From NCBI GenBank assembly GCA_900769545.1, contig CAAGGZ010000087.1, positions 1 through 59,202 of the forward strand: DNA of 59,202 bases, in the 5' to 3' direction. The stretch's first letter is position 1; each line of letters begins with the position of its first letter. Shown piece after piece: positions 1 to 9,528 of this stretch. The stretch comes from Clostridia bacterium. Lineage in GTDB: Bacteria; Bacillota; Clostridia; Christensenellales; Borkfalkiaceae. The notes beneath the pieces are model-generated. The model saw only the letters and a program-made list of their open reading frames with translations. It was not told the origin of the DNA and did not search any database. The position numbers and the translations under genes were made by a program.

Positions 1-12
1 CTCTTCCGATCT
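1..12. other. Illumina adapter remnant at contig end
   Basis: The first 12 bases, CTCTTCCGATCT, are exactly the 3' end of the standard Illumina TruSeq adapter. They are not genomic. The radical SAM gene that runs off this end therefore has its last four codons made of adapter. True genomic sequence probably starts at base 13. Confidence 0.93.
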
Positions 13-1174
13 ATCCAATAGCACTCCGTTACTTCTTCAGCTTTTAAATTCGGCGTATCTAAAACAGAAATGGAAGGTTTATATTTAAAATAATCATAAT
101 CGGTTATTTTGCCTTTTTCCTTCATTTCCTTATGTAAGTCAGTTCCAGGAATGGGCGTCAAACAATAAAATTTAGGAGCAATTATGTCCGTCTTTTTTAT
201 AAATTTAACCGTCTCCAACAAACTTTCCCTTGTATCAAAATCCGCCCCAACAATCATTTCACTTGCAACTTCGATTCCTGCCGCATTAACCTTTTTGATA
301 ATTTCAATATAATCCTTGGGATCACACCAACTCTTATGAAAGCTCTCTAAATTAGGCTTACATATACTTTCCAAACCGAAACTGAGCGTATAACATCCAC
401 TATCCGCCACCGCCTTTAAGAGCTTTGGATTATCGGCAATTTGAATTGCGCATTGGCTCATCCATTTCATTTTCAAAGGCTTTATACGACGACAGAGCTC
501 AAACATATACTCCTCGTCAGCAACAATATTATCGTCAATAAGCAGAAACTTCTTAAACCCCAAGCTTTTAATATATTCAATATCCCTGACAACCTCATCA
601 ATGGAACGCTTGATATATTTATTTCGATAAATACAATAAATGGAGCAAAATTTACAGCTATTCGGACAACCTCTGCCTGCTTGCACAGGCAAAAAATCTC
701 CAATATTCTTATCCAAAACCAAATCATATCGAGGCAAAGGAAGCTCCAACTTAGTAATGGGCTTTTCATAAAAAGGTTGCAAACAGCCATTCTCAATATC
801 ATGACAAAGTTGCGCCATTGTTTCCTCGGAGTCGCCAATCATAACCGAATCGCAAAATTCTTTTGCCGTTTCGGGAACAAGACTAACCATCGGGCCACCC
901 ATAAACACAATTTTACCGCGCTTTTTAAATTCGATTGCAATATCCTTACCACGGTTTGCCGCGTGCCCCATTCCACCAATGCCAATAACATCAGCGTCTG
1001 TATCATAGGGAATATCTTCTATTGTTTCAATGCAAATTTCACACGTCCAACCTTCAGGCAAAAGAGAAGCTAAAACAGGATACGCAAGCCCCACGAAATA
1101 GAGCTTACGTTTCTTGACAATTTTTCCTTTATCATCATAAATAGAAGGCTGAATAAACAATATCTTTTTATTCA
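1..1174 (-). CDS. B12-binding-domain radical SAM enzyme, 3' end missing
   Basis: The gene starts at ATG 1174 behind AAGGAG and stays open to the contig edge, giving about 387 genuine codons with no stop. The N-terminal third looks like a cobalamin-binding Rossmann domain (GIGGMGHAANRG, then FMGGPMVS), without the classical DxHxxG. It is followed by the radical SAM cluster GCPNSCKFC (CxxxCxxC), which binds a [4Fe-4S] cluster and SAM. Known relatives are methylases and cyclases such as HpnJ-type and Mg-protoporphyrin cyclase-like enzymes; the substrate here cannot be told. It follows a second B12 radical SAM gene by 13 bases and is the last visible gene of the exporter/acyltransferase operon. 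The final residues before base 13 are adapter-derived. Confidence 0.85.
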
Positions 1175-1187
1175 TATTAAAAACTCC

Positions 1188-2525
1188 TTAATTTGGTTTG
1201 ATAATCAACTTCACATATTGCATTGCAATTTTATAAGCCCCTTTTCGAACACGGCGATATATCTTTTTACCATAACGCTCTACTATATACCGCCTGCCTT
1301 TTTTGGAAGCAGACGTTTTTAAGTATGCCCTTAAAATTTGATAGTAGAATGCTCGTCTTGACATTTTTTCAGGCTCCATAACCAAATGCGCCATATCAAA
1401 ATATTCATATTTAGATTCGTCTACCGTGAGTTTATCTTTCAGTTTATCATACAATGGCGTTCCCTTAATCGGCGTAATGGGTTGAATATTTGACATAGGA
1501 TGCTCAAAAGAATTTAAATAAGAAATGAGCTCGTTAAAATCCTCTTTTGTCCAATCATAGCCAACGATAAGTCCACTGTAACATTGTACGTTATACTTTT
1601 CTAAAATTCGAATCGTCTTTTCATTGATTTCAACAGAAGTTCGCTTTTGATAATTATCCAATTCGCCTCGTTTAAAAGACTCGATTCCAACAAAAAAGGC
1701 ATCAAAGCCATGCTCCGACAAAAGCTTGATTAAATCCTCGTTTTGAGCAATAAAATCCGCTCTTCCAAACGCAATATATGTCTTTTTTATGTTGTTTTCC
1801 TCAAGAAGTTTACAAAACTCAAGCACTCTTTCCTGTCGGAATAAAAAATTATCATCTACGATAAAGATATTATTTTCTTTAATCTCTTTCAATTCCGCAA
1901 TAACGTCGTTTAAATCTCTTTCAAAATAATTGCCTAAGCGAGTGCAAAAACAAAATTCACAGTTATAAGGACAACTGAACGACGTTTTAATGGTTGCGCA
2001 TTGGTCATGATAAATATAGTTATAATGCTTTCTGTATTTTTCTGTTTTGCTTCTATCTGGGTGTGGAAAATCAAAAACGCTCTCTTTGGGCGTTCTCCCG
2101 AGCTTTTTCAACTCCGACAAAGCAACTTTTTCTTCAAGCCCTTTCGCTACCGCCTCAAGCGCATACATACCGCCCTGCAAAATAATGTCAATACTTTCAT
2201 CTTCAAAATCAGAAGGAACAACTTCTGCGTGAACGCCGCCCACCATCGTGAGAACATTCCGATCGCATTTTTTTACATACGCAGCATATTTTTTTACAAT
2301 CGCAATATGAATTTGATAAGAAGTAAACGCGACAACGTCATATTGCTTTGATTTAAACGCTCGTTTGAAATTTTTATCAAGCACCAAATCTACAATATCC
2401 GCCGTGTGTCCGCGACGTTCTAATAACGCCGCAACATATTCCAGCTCCAACGGCTCACAGAGCATAAAGCTTTGCAAATTGATAGAATTTTTATGCGGAC
2501 AAGGTTTTACCAACAAAAAATTCAT
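1188..2525 (-). CDS. B12-binding-domain radical SAM enzyme
   Basis: This 445-residue protein has an N-terminal B12-binding-like region (residues about 1-130, with the MVGGVHAEVVP strand-turn). The radical SAM core follows, with cluster motif SCPYNCEFC (CxxxCxxC) near residue 185, then the GIESF and PITPIKGTPLY segments typical of this family. The last 40 residues are strongly basic (RRYIVERYGKKIYRRVRKG), possibly an amphipathic membrane-associated helix. The start ATG sits one base past the stop of the upstream acyltransferase gene, with AAGGAGG inside that gene's last codons, so translation is probably coupled. It is only distantly similar to the next radical SAM gene, so the pair probably carries out different steps of one pathway. 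Substrate unknown. Confidence 0.85.
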   Translation of the reverse strand: MNFLLVKPCPHKNSINLQSFMLCEPLELEYVAALLERRGHTADIVDLVLDKNFKRAFKSKQYDVVAFTSYQIHIAIVKKYAAYVKKCDRNVLTMVGGVHAEVVPSDFEDESIDIILQGGMYALEAVAKGLEEKVALSELKKLGRTPKESVFDFPHPDRSKTEKYRKHYNYIYHDQCATIKTSFSCPYNCEFCFCTRLGNYFERDLNDVIAELKEIKENNIFIVDDNFLFRQERVLEFCKLLEENNIKKTYIAFGRADFIAQNEDLIKLLSEHGFDAFFVGIESFKRGELDNYQKRTSVEINEKTIRILEKYNVQCYSGLIVGYDWTKEDFNELISYLNSFEHPMSNIQPITPIKGTPLYDKLKDKLTVDESKYEYFDMAHLVMEPEKMSRRAFYYQILRAYLKTSASKKGRRYIVERYGKKIYRRVRKGAYKIAMQYVKLIIKPN

Positions 2526-2526
2526 A

Positions 2527-3531
2527 TTATTCCTCCTTAAATACTCTATACTTCGTTGTCACAGGTCGATATTCAATATGTTTTGCCAATTTTTTGCAGA
2601 ACCAATTTATAGGCTTTGCGCTATGATGCAAAGCGGCGTATAAATATGTATATTCACTGCCCAACTTTAACTTAATATCATCCGCCGTTTGCCCAAAATC
2701 AATCGTTTTAAAGCCATTTTCAATACCGTAACGAATAATTTCAAATAGCATTCTATGATAGACAGAGTACTGTTCATTATACTCATAGTCCACGCCAACA
2801 AATTCAAAAATCAACTCCTCACCGTTTTCCAATAACTGCACAAAGCCTACCGCTTCGCCATCCTTTTCAGCAACAAAAACTTTAAACTGCTCTCCCATAA
2901 AATACTCTTTTGAGAGCGTTTCAATCCGCACGCGAGACTTCCCCTGTACATTGCGGTACATTTGATAATGCTTATCTGTAAATTCATTCGTATTGTCAAT
3001 AAAACGTATCTGTAAAGCCGACGATTTTTTCAAAACTTTTTTTACTCTGTTGCGATAATCGCTTCGAAGCGACGAAATATACTCCTCAAAAGATTTGAAA
3101 GGTATCGACAAAATACACTTGGGACAAGTAAGACCTGTTGCAAAATCGAAAAAATACGCTAAATCGTCTTCATAAAGATTAAGCGTCATTTTATAGCCCT
3201 TTATGCTTTTAATTTTTTCTGCCACTGCGCGTTTGTTTTTCCCTAATACAACACCGCTGCGAGTTACGCTCATCGGTACATAGATCATAGTAACCGTGAT
3301 TCTAAAATTAAATTTTGCAAACATAGCCAAATTATATTTCTTTTGTTGAAAAGCAACGAAACAAGAATCGGCTTTTTCCCCATCGTACAACATATAATAC
3401 GTTGGCTTATACGCCTTTTCTGTCCTTTCCACAAAAGATAAAAAATCACGTTTTAAATATAAATTATCACCAATTAGACTATCCCAATCGTTCGGTAAAT
3501 CGGTAGCTCTATTTTTTTCAATCCACTTCAT
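2527..3531 (-). CDS. FemAB/GNAT-type acyltransferase
   Basis: This 334-residue protein reads as the Acetyltransf_6/FemAB-like fold. It has an N-terminal half of alternating strands, then a basic DYRNRVKKVLKKSS segment, then a GNAT-like half (VFVAEKDGEAVGFVQLL, FVGVDYEYNEQYSVYHRMLFE, then FKTIDFGQTADDIKLKLGSE). Such enzymes transfer acyl or aminoacyl groups to amines on peptides, sugars or lipids. It overlaps the upstream gene by 14 bases and ends one base before the radical SAM start, so it belongs to the exporter operon. No signal peptide or membrane segment is visible. Acceptor and donor are unknown. Confidence 0.65.
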   Translation of the reverse strand: MKWIEKNRATDLPNDWDSLIGDNLYLKRDFLSFVERTEKAYKPTYYMLYDGEKADSCFVAFQQKKYNLAMFAKFNFRITVTMIYVPMSVTRSGVVLGKNKRAVAEKIKSIKGYKMTLNLYEDDLAYFFDFATGLTCPKCILSIPFKSFEEYISSLRSDYRNRVKKVLKKSSALQIRFIDNTNEFTDKHYQMYRNVQGKSRVRIETLSKEYFMGEQFKVFVAEKDGEAVGFVQLLENGEELIFEFVGVDYEYNEQYSVYHRMLFEIIRYGIENGFKTIDFGQTADDIKLKLGSEYTYLYAALHHSAKPINWFCKKLAKHIEYRPVTTKYRVFKEE

Positions 3532-4570
3532 CTAAAAAATATACCTCGTATTTTCTATGCGGAGGCCCAAAAAATCGCTCGTTTAATCTTGAAGAACGAA
3601 TATTATTATCCCAAACAAAATTCGTTTCTACCATACGATACCTTCGCCCTGTTATATCACTAAACTTATGCAATAACGCTGTTGTTGCATAAGGTGAAAG
3701 TGAGCCTATTGCATTTATTTTCACCGTATCAATTTGCTTATTTTTTAAAAAATACGCCAACGCAATTTTTAAAATTGAATGATTACATCCGCCTTTAAGC
3801 ACTTGATTATAATCAGGATGCCAGAACATAAAACCTACCGCATTCCCCTTATCGTCCTCCGCGAACAGTAAATTTTCCGCTTTTAAAAAAGGCTTTAAAT
3901 CTTTCATCAATTCATAAAAATGCTCTTTCTGCGTTGGAAAATATAAAAAAGTCTTACTAATGGTCTGCTCACACAGCTTCCACATAAGCTCCATTTCCAT
4001 CTTAAAGTTTTTCATATCCGCATAACGAATTGTAATCCCTTTACGCGGTTGAATTAAAGCAACCTCCGACGGAACTTTTTCGTGATAATAGGTAGAAAGC
4101 GTTTGCTTACGATAACCTTGGAAATAATCTTTATAATACGATTTGTTGTATAAACTGTCAAATGAATTTTTAAAGTCAAATCCTTGTGAAAGAATACCTA
4201 CTCCGTAACTGATATGTCCGTTTAAACCGATTACAAGTTTACTTAATTCCCATTTTTTCGCCTGTTTTTTTGCTTCTGAGAGCAACAAATCCACGGCAAT
4301 CCGTTGATTTTCTAACGCTTCGAAAAAAGCGACTTGTAAATACGGCAAATTTTTATGATATACGAATATAGCGCCTGCGACAAAGCTCCCTTCATCCTCA
4401 ATCAATATTGGAGCAACAAAGCAAGACTTAGTAAAAGCTGTTTTTTGAAACAAAATATCCTCGAAAACAAACTCACTAGTGCTGACGTAATTTTCATCGC
4501 TTTTATATAATTTCCTGCGAAAATTTAAAAATTGTTTTCGTTGTTTCCCCGTTAAGTATACCACATTCAT
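3518..4570 (-). CDS. GNAT-like N-acyltransferase, uncharacterised
   Basis: This protein has about 350 residues from ATG 4570 (MNVVYLTGKQRKQFL), which has AAGGA about ten bases upstream and lies just after the ABC transporter stop. A longer reading upstream would overlap the transporter and lacks support. Two weak GNAT-like halves are visible: SFVAGAIFVYHKNLPYLQVAFFE early, and LFAEDDKGNAVGFMFWHPDYN late, the second resembling the acetyl-CoA-binding strand. Similar Firmicute proteins are annotated only as GNAT family. With the next gene it makes a tandem acyltransferase pair between an exporter and two radical SAM enzymes. Confidence 0.55.
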   Translation of the reverse strand: MNVVYLTGKQRKQFLNFRRKLYKSDENYVSTSEFVFEDILFQKTAFTKSCFVAPILIEDEGSFVAGAIFVYHKNLPYLQVAFFEALENQRIAVDLLLSEAKKQAKKWELSKLVIGLNGHISYGVGILSQGFDFKNSFDSLYNKSYYKDYFQGYRKQTLSTYYHEKVPSEVALIQPRKGITIRYADMKNFKMEMELMWKLCEQTISKTFLYFPTQKEHFYELMKDLKPFLKAENLLFAEDDKGNAVGFMFWHPDYNQVLKGGCNHSILKIALAYFLKNKQIDTVKINAIGSLSPYATTALLHKFSDITGRRYRMVETNFVWDNNIRSSRLNERFFGPPHRKYEVYFLDEVD

Positions 4571-4577
4571 AATTCTA

Positions 4578-6305
4578 TCATTCCTTAAATTGATAACGGT
4601 ATAACTCCGCATACAAGCCGCCGTTTTCTACCAACTCCTCATGTGTACCGCGTTCTGTAATTACGCCGTCTGTCACCACAAGAATTTCATCCGCATTCTT
4701 TACCGTTGAGAGCCTGTGCGCAACGACGAGCGTCGTCCTTCCTATTGCAAGCTCCGTAAGCGATTGCTGTATCATCATTTCAGTCATATTATCTAGCGCA
4801 CTAGTCGCCTCGTCTAAAATCAAAATTGAAGGATTCTTCAAAAATGCGCGAGCAATAGAAATTCTTTGTTTTTGACCGCCTGATAACTTAACACCACGTT
4901 CACCCACCTCGGTTTCATAGCCTTTCGGCAAACTCATAATATACTCATGAATATTTGCGCGTTTTGCCGCCACAATCATTTCCGCTTCGCTTTTTTCAGG
5001 AGACCCGTACAATATATTTTCACGCACAGTACCTGCAAATAAGAATACATCTTGCGCCACAACGGCTATTTTATCTCGCAGAGTACCCGTTGAAACGCTA
5101 TTTATATCCACGCCGCCAATGCAAATCTGTCCTTCCTCGCACACATAAAACCGCGGCAACAAATGACAAATCGTTGTTTTGCCACCGCCCGACGAGCCGA
5201 CCAGCGCAACCGTTTTTCCTTCCTTAATTGTAAACGATATATTTTTTAATACTTCTGCACCGTTCCCGTCTTTTGTTTTATAACCGAAACTTACGTTTTT
5301 AAAAGAAATATCCCCAACAAGTTCCGCCGCTATCGGATTTTCAGGTTCATATTCCGAGGGGGTATCCATAAGCTCACAAAAACGGTTAAAACCTGTCATC
5401 CCGTCTTGAATTTGTTCGAACAAATTGATAAGCGTTCGAATCGGTGTCAAAAGCATAGAAATGTACAAAATATATGCTGTATAATCGGGAATTGTTATTT
5501 TTTCAAACAAACACATAACACCGCCTGAAGCCAGCGCAATGAGATACAAAAAGTCATTGAACGCAGACATGCCTGCCTGAAAACCGCCCATAGCACGATA
5601 CGCATGCCTTCTTGCCTCTTTAAATTTCCCATTCACAATATCAAATTTTTCCGTTTCTGTATGCTCCGCATTATAGGCTTTTGTGACTCGCACACCTGAG
5701 ATAGACGATTCGATTTCCGCGTTTAATTCCGCTACGGTTTTTCGTGACTCCTCAAAAGCTTTATTCATACGATTACGAGCTTTCGCAGCGAACAAAATCA
5801 TCAAAGGCACATAACAAAAAACAATGAGCGCAAGCCATGGATTGATAAGACATAGCATTACGAGTGCACCAATAATTGAGATAAATGAATTAAAGACGTC
5901 CTCAGGAGCATGATGCGCTAACTCCGAAACTTCAAATAAATCGTTTAAAATTCTGGACATGACGCTCCCCGTTTTATTTTCATCAAAAAACGAGAACGGT
6001 AACGTTTCAATATGTCGGAATAAATCCCTGCGCATATCGCCTTGTATTCTTACCCCCAAAACATGCCCCCAATACCCGACAATAAACGTTAAAATGCTTT
6101 TTAAGGCATAAATTCCAGCAAGTACAATCGCCCAAAGGATTAACATTTGCAAGTTTTTATTCGGCACAAAATCGTTCATAATTTGTCTTGCAATCATCGG
6201 ATAAAACATATTACACGCCGATATAATAAACGAGCAAATCAAATCAAAAACAAACATTTTTGTATGCGGTCTATAATATTTAAAAAACTTCTTTATTTTT
6301 TTCAT
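4578..6305 (-). CDS. ABC-type exporter, fused membrane and ATPase domains
   Basis: This 575-residue half-exporter has six membrane helices in the first 310 residues and a complete nucleotide-binding domain: Walker A GSSGGGKTT near 370, Q-loop VVAQDVFLF, signature LSGGQKQR, Walker B ILILDEATSALD, and switch VVAHRLST. It should dimerise in the cytoplasmic membrane and export a lipid, drug or peptide (MsbA/BmrA-like class). There is no N-terminal peptidase domain, so it is not a PCAT-type bacteriocin exporter. It has its own promoter and heads the five-gene minus operon, so its cargo is plausibly the product of the downstream acyltransferase and radical SAM genes. That link is inference. Confidence 0.9.
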   Translation of the reverse strand: MKKIKKFFKYYRPHTKMFVFDLICSFIISACNMFYPMIARQIMNDFVPNKNLQMLILWAIVLAGIYALKSILTFIVGYWGHVLGVRIQGDMRRDLFRHIETLPFSFFDENKTGSVMSRILNDLFEVSELAHHAPEDVFNSFISIIGALVMLCLINPWLALIVFCYVPLMILFAAKARNRMNKAFEESRKTVAELNAEIESSISGVRVTKAYNAEHTETEKFDIVNGKFKEARRHAYRAMGGFQAGMSAFNDFLYLIALASGGVMCLFEKITIPDYTAYILYISMLLTPIRTLINLFEQIQDGMTGFNRFCELMDTPSEYEPENPIAAELVGDISFKNVSFGYKTKDGNGAEVLKNISFTIKEGKTVALVGSSGGGKTTICHLLPRFYVCEEGQICIGGVDINSVSTGTLRDKIAVVAQDVFLFAGTVRENILYGSPEKSEAEMIVAAKRANIHEYIMSLPKGYETEVGERGVKLSGGQKQRISIARAFLKNPSILILDEATSALDNMTEMMIQQSLTELAIGRTTLVVAHRLSTVKNADEILVVTDGVITERGTHEELVENGGLYAELYRYQFKE

Positions 6306-6333
6306 TTTTCACCAATCAATTTAAGTTATCGCT

Positions 6334-6362
6334 ATTATATCACAATTTTCCATAAATTGCAA
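6334..6362 (-). promoter_or_regulatory. Promoter of the exporter/radical SAM operon
   Basis: A -35 TTGCAA (6357-6362) and -10 TATAAT (6334-6339) are separated by 17 bases, 28 bases upstream of the exporter ATG. It lies just after the tRNA terminator, so the operon is transcribed independently. Confidence 0.75.
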
Positions 6363-6396
6363 TACTCCACAAAAAATAACTTCTTAAACACAAAAA

Positions 6397-6418
6397 AAGA
6401 ACACCTTGCGGTGTTCTT
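6397..6418 (-). terminator. Rho-independent terminator after tRNA-Thr
   Basis: A 9-bp stem AAGAACACC/GGTGTTCTT with a 4-base loop is followed on the minus strand by a run of T. It separates the tRNA transcript from the exporter operon. Confidence 0.85.
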
Positions 6419-6423
6419 TTTCG

Positions 6424-6499
<76 letters not shown>

Positions 6500-6522
6500 A
6501 TATTCATAATGTTTACTATGAC

Positions 6523-6551
6523 ATTATAGTTAAATTCAAAAGAAATGTCAA
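6523..6551 (-). promoter_or_regulatory. Consensus promoter of tRNA-Thr
   Basis: TTGACA (6546-6551), a 17-base spacer and TATAAT (6523-6528) end 24 bases upstream of the tRNA 5' end. This is a perfect sigma-A consensus, as expected of a stable RNA gene. Confidence 0.88.
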
Positions 6552-6601
6552 GTCTAAACACTGCTATTTTGAAAAAATTTTTAACTTTTTTGAAAAATTT
6601 T

Positions 6602-6626
6602 AGGAGCCTCTAAAACAGAGACTCCT
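6602..6626 (-). terminator. Terminator of rny
   Basis: A 10-bp stem AGGAGTCTCT/AGAGGCTCCT with a G-T pair and a five-base loop lies 12 bases after the rny stop. It is followed by AAAATTTTTC on the minus strand. Confidence 0.75.
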
Positions 6627-6638
6627 AATCCATCAAAA

Positions 6639-8252
6639 TTATTTTGCATATTCAACGCCGCGGAATTCACGGATAACGTTGACTTTAATCTGACCGGGAT
6701 ATTCAAGCTCGGTTTCAATCTTCTTTGCAATATCTTTTGCAAGGAACAATGCCTGTGCGTCGTCAACCTGTTCAGGTTTAACAATAACACGAACTTCACG
6801 ACCCGCTTGAATTGCATAACTCTTTTCAACGCCGCCAAAACTGGAAGCGATTTCTTCCAATTTTTCAAGACGCTTCACGTAGTTAGTACCCATTTCACGT
6901 CTTGCGCCAGGACGAGCGCCCGAAATAGCGTCTGCCGCTTGAATCAAGACAGCTTCAATCGTCTTAGGCTCTACGTCGCCATGGTGCGCCATAATGGCAT
7001 TGATAATGTTTGCGTTTTCTTTGAATTTCTTAGCAAGGTCTGCACCGATTTGAATGTGCGTACCTTCCTGTTCTTGATCGACTGCCTTACCAATATCGTG
7101 GAGCAAACCTGCGCGCTTTGCAAAGTTTACGTCCAAACCGAGCTCAGCCGCCATCTGCCCTGCGAGCATAGAAACTTCCACGGAATGTTTATAAACATTT
7201 TGCCCGTAACTCGTTCTGAATTTCAAACGACCAATAAGCTTGATAAGTTCGGGATGCAAGCCGAAGATTCCTGCCTCAAATACAGCAGCTTCGCCCGCTT
7301 CCTTAATTTGCATATCCATTTCTCGAGAAACTTTTTCAACTGTTTCTTCAATACGAGCGGGATGAATACGTCCGTCGTTGATAAGTTTTTCCAAGGATAA
7401 ACGAGCAATTTCACGTCTAACGGGGTCAAAACCCGACAAGATAACCACTTCGGGAGTATCATCGATAATCAATTCGATACCCGTTGCATTTTCAAGAGCT
7501 CGGATATTTCTACCCTCTCTACCGATAATACGAGCCTTCATATCATCGTTAGGCAGAGGAACAACGGAAACGGTAATTTCCGAAGCCTGATCCGCTGCGC
7601 ATTTTTGAATTGCAAGCGCAATAATCTTCTTAGCGTTCATATCCGCTTCGTCTTTTGCTTGCTGTTCCATATTACGTACTTGAATTGCTACGTCATGACG
7701 CGTGCTGTCAAGAATTTCTTCCGTCAACAAACGCTTTGCTTCTTCTTTAGTGAGTTGCGCTACTTTTTCAAGTTCCTGAATCATCAATTCATGTTGTGAA
7801 TTGAGTTTTTCCTGTAAAACCTGGACCTCTTCCTCTTTTTTCAAAAGGTTGTTCTTCTGCTGTTCAAGCGATTCGGTTTTCTTATCCAAAGCGTCCTCTT
7901 TTTGAGTCAAACGCTGTTCCATACGCTGAATTTCAGCTTTCTTTTCCTTACTTTCACGCTCGAATTCGTTTCTTAATTTTAAATCCTGTTCCTTAGCCTC
8001 TAAGAGCGCTTCTTTTAACGCTCTTTTGCTATCTTCCTTACCTTGAGCCTTAATGCGCTCGGCTTCCGCTTCCGCATCACTTACGATTTTACGAACTCTA
8101 TCGTCCGCAGAACCGACTTTCTTTTCAGTTGTCTGTTTATATACAATAAACCCGACTGCCGCGCCTAAAATAAGTGTTACGATTGCGATTACGATACCCA
8201 ATACCACGGGCATCCCAGAGAGAAACAGGACGCTCAAATTAATGTTTTGCAT
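6639..8252 (-). CDS. rny: Ribonuclease Y
   Basis: RNase Y is a membrane-anchored endoribonuclease that starts mRNA decay in Firmicutes. The 537-residue protein has the full architecture: one N-terminal membrane helix (about residues 10-37), a long charged coiled coil (about 40-215), a KH RNA-binding domain with GREGRNIRALE near 245, and an HD hydrolase domain with HSVEVSMLA and LLHDIGKA holding the metal-binding His/Asp, followed by MAHHGD. Length matches the family (about 520). It has its own consensus promoter and terminator, so it forms a one-gene transcript between recA and tRNA-Thr. Confidence 0.97.
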   Translation of the reverse strand: MQNINLSVLFLSGMPVVLGIVIAIVTLILGAAVGFIVYKQTTEKKVGSADDRVRKIVSDAEAEAERIKAQGKEDSKRALKEALLEAKEQDLKLRNEFERESKEKKAEIQRMEQRLTQKEDALDKKTESLEQQKNNLLKKEEEVQVLQEKLNSQHELMIQELEKVAQLTKEEAKRLLTEEILDSTRHDVAIQVRNMEQQAKDEADMNAKKIIALAIQKCAADQASEITVSVVPLPNDDMKARIIGREGRNIRALENATGIELIIDDTPEVVILSGFDPVRREIARLSLEKLINDGRIHPARIEETVEKVSREMDMQIKEAGEAAVFEAGIFGLHPELIKLIGRLKFRTSYGQNVYKHSVEVSMLAGQMAAELGLDVNFAKRAGLLHDIGKAVDQEQEGTHIQIGADLAKKFKENANIINAIMAHHGDVEPKTIEAVLIQAADAISGARPGARREMGTNYVKRLEKLEEIASSFGGVEKSYAIQAGREVRVIVKPEQVDDAQALFLAKDIAKKIETELEYPGQIKVNVIREFRGVEYAK

Positions 8253-8343
8253 TTTGTGCCTCCTGTATTAAAATTAAATTGATAAAACCATTATTTCAAC
8301 GGATTTTTAAAAAATCCGACTTATAATTTTTTCTATCAATTCT

Positions 8344-8372
8344 ATTTTACAATATATTTCACAAAATGTCAA
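8344..8372 (-). promoter_or_regulatory. Promoter of rny
   Basis: TTGACA (8367-8372), a 17-base spacer and TAAAAT (8344-8349) lie 92 bases upstream of the rny ATG. The leader contains a small palindrome (8300-8318, CGGATTTTT/AAAAATCCG) without a T run, which may affect mRNA stability. GGAGGC precedes the start. Confidence 0.8.
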
Positions 8373-8420
8373 TTGTTTGGTTAAAAATAGTTTCCAATAT
8401 AATGAAATTATTTAGTAAAA

Positions 8421-8448
8421 AATGCAGTAGATGTAACTCCACTGCATT
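8421..8448 (-). terminator. Terminator of the ftsK-rimO-pgsA-cinA-recA operon
   Basis: An 8-bp stem AATGCAGT/ACTGCATT with a 12-base loop is followed on the minus strand by a T run, 25 bases downstream of the recA stop. Confidence 0.8.
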
Positions 8449-8472
8449 TTCTTCAAATTTTATTCGATAAAA

Positions 8473-9498
8473 TTATTCTTCTTCAACTACTTCTTCGACT
8501 TTTCCTTTTGCCGCATCGCGAATCTTTTGCGCAATTTCTTCTTTAATTTCAGGATTTTCCTTCAAATAAATACGCAATTTTTCACGTCCCTGCGCAATCT
8601 TGTTGCCGTTATAGCTGAAGAAAGAGCCGCTCTTGGCAATAATATCGTATTGCACGCCCATATCCATAATACAACCTTCCTGAGAAACCCCTTCCCCGAA
8701 GATAATATCAAATTCCGCCTGTTTGAAGGGAGGCGCAAGTTTATTTTTAACAACTTTTACCTTCGTTCTGTTGCCCATCGCTCCATCAGCGTCTTTCAAA
8801 GTATCTGCTTTTCTAACATCCAAACGCATACTTGCATAGAATTTCAAAGCTTTACCGCCAGGAGTTGTTTCAGGGTTACCAAACATAATCCCCACCTTTT
8901 CACGAAGCTGGTTAATAAAGATAACGCAAGTTTTAGACTTATTCACGATTGCAGTCAATTTTCTCAAAGCTTGCGACATCAAACGAGCCTGCAACCCAAC
9001 GTGCGTATCACCCATATCCCCCTCGATTTCCGCTTTCGGCGTCAACGCTGCAACCGAGTCAATGACGATAATATCCACAGCCGAGCTTCTTACCAAAGCG
9101 TCAGTAATATCGAGAGCCTGCTCACCTGTATCAGGCTGAGATACATACAAATCATCCAAACTTACGCCCAACTTTTTTGCATAAACGGGGTCTAATGCGT
9201 GCTCCGCGTCAATAAAGGCCGCTACACCGCCCATTTTCTGCGCTTCTGCAATCGCATGCAACGCAACCGTCGTTTTACCTGAGGATTCGGGACCGTAAAT
9301 TTCGATAATTCTACCGCGAGGAAAACCACCGATACCTAATGCCAAATCTAACGTAAGACAACCCGAAGGAATTACTTCAATTTCAGCGTTACCAGCTTCA
9401 TCGCCAAGACGCATAATAGAGCCTTTACCGTACTGCTTTTCAATCTGTAACAATACGGCGTCGAGCGCCTTCATTTTTTCCGTATTTTTTTCACTCAT
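8473..9498 (-). CDS. recA: Recombinase RecA
   Basis: RecA forms nucleoprotein filaments on single-stranded DNA, catalyses strand exchange and triggers the SOS response. The 341-residue protein has Walker A GPESSGKTT near residue 70, Walker B VDIIVIDSVAAL near 140, the L1/L2 DNA-binding region with FINQLREKVG, and an acidic tail (VEEVVEEE). Length is typical. It starts 30 bases after the cinA stop with TAGGAG upstream. The cinA-recA neighbourhood is the classical Firmicute arrangement. No SOS box was recognised directly upstream; expression is presumably from the ftsK-led operon. Confidence 0.98.
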   Translation of the reverse strand: MSEKNTEKMKALDAVLLQIEKQYGKGSIMRLGDEAGNAEIEVIPSGCLTLDLALGIGGFPRGRIIEIYGPESSGKTTVALHAIAEAQKMGGVAAFIDAEHALDPVYAKKLGVSLDDLYVSQPDTGEQALDITDALVRSSAVDIIVIDSVAALTPKAEIEGDMGDTHVGLQARLMSQALRKLTAIVNKSKTCVIFINQLREKVGIMFGNPETTPGGKALKFYASMRLDVRKADTLKDADGAMGNRTKVKVVKNKLAPPFKQAEFDIIFGEGVSQEGCIMDMGVQYDIIAKSGSFFSYNGNKIAQGREKLRIYLKENPEIKEEIAQKIRDAAKGKVEEVVEEE

Positions 9499-9528
9499 AT
9501 ATATACTCCTACTATATTTTTTTCAAAT

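Noticed and set aside
441..1073. Plus-strand open frame of about 210 codons
   Set aside because: It lies opposite the B12 radical SAM gene, has no ribosome site and reads as composition-driven sequence.
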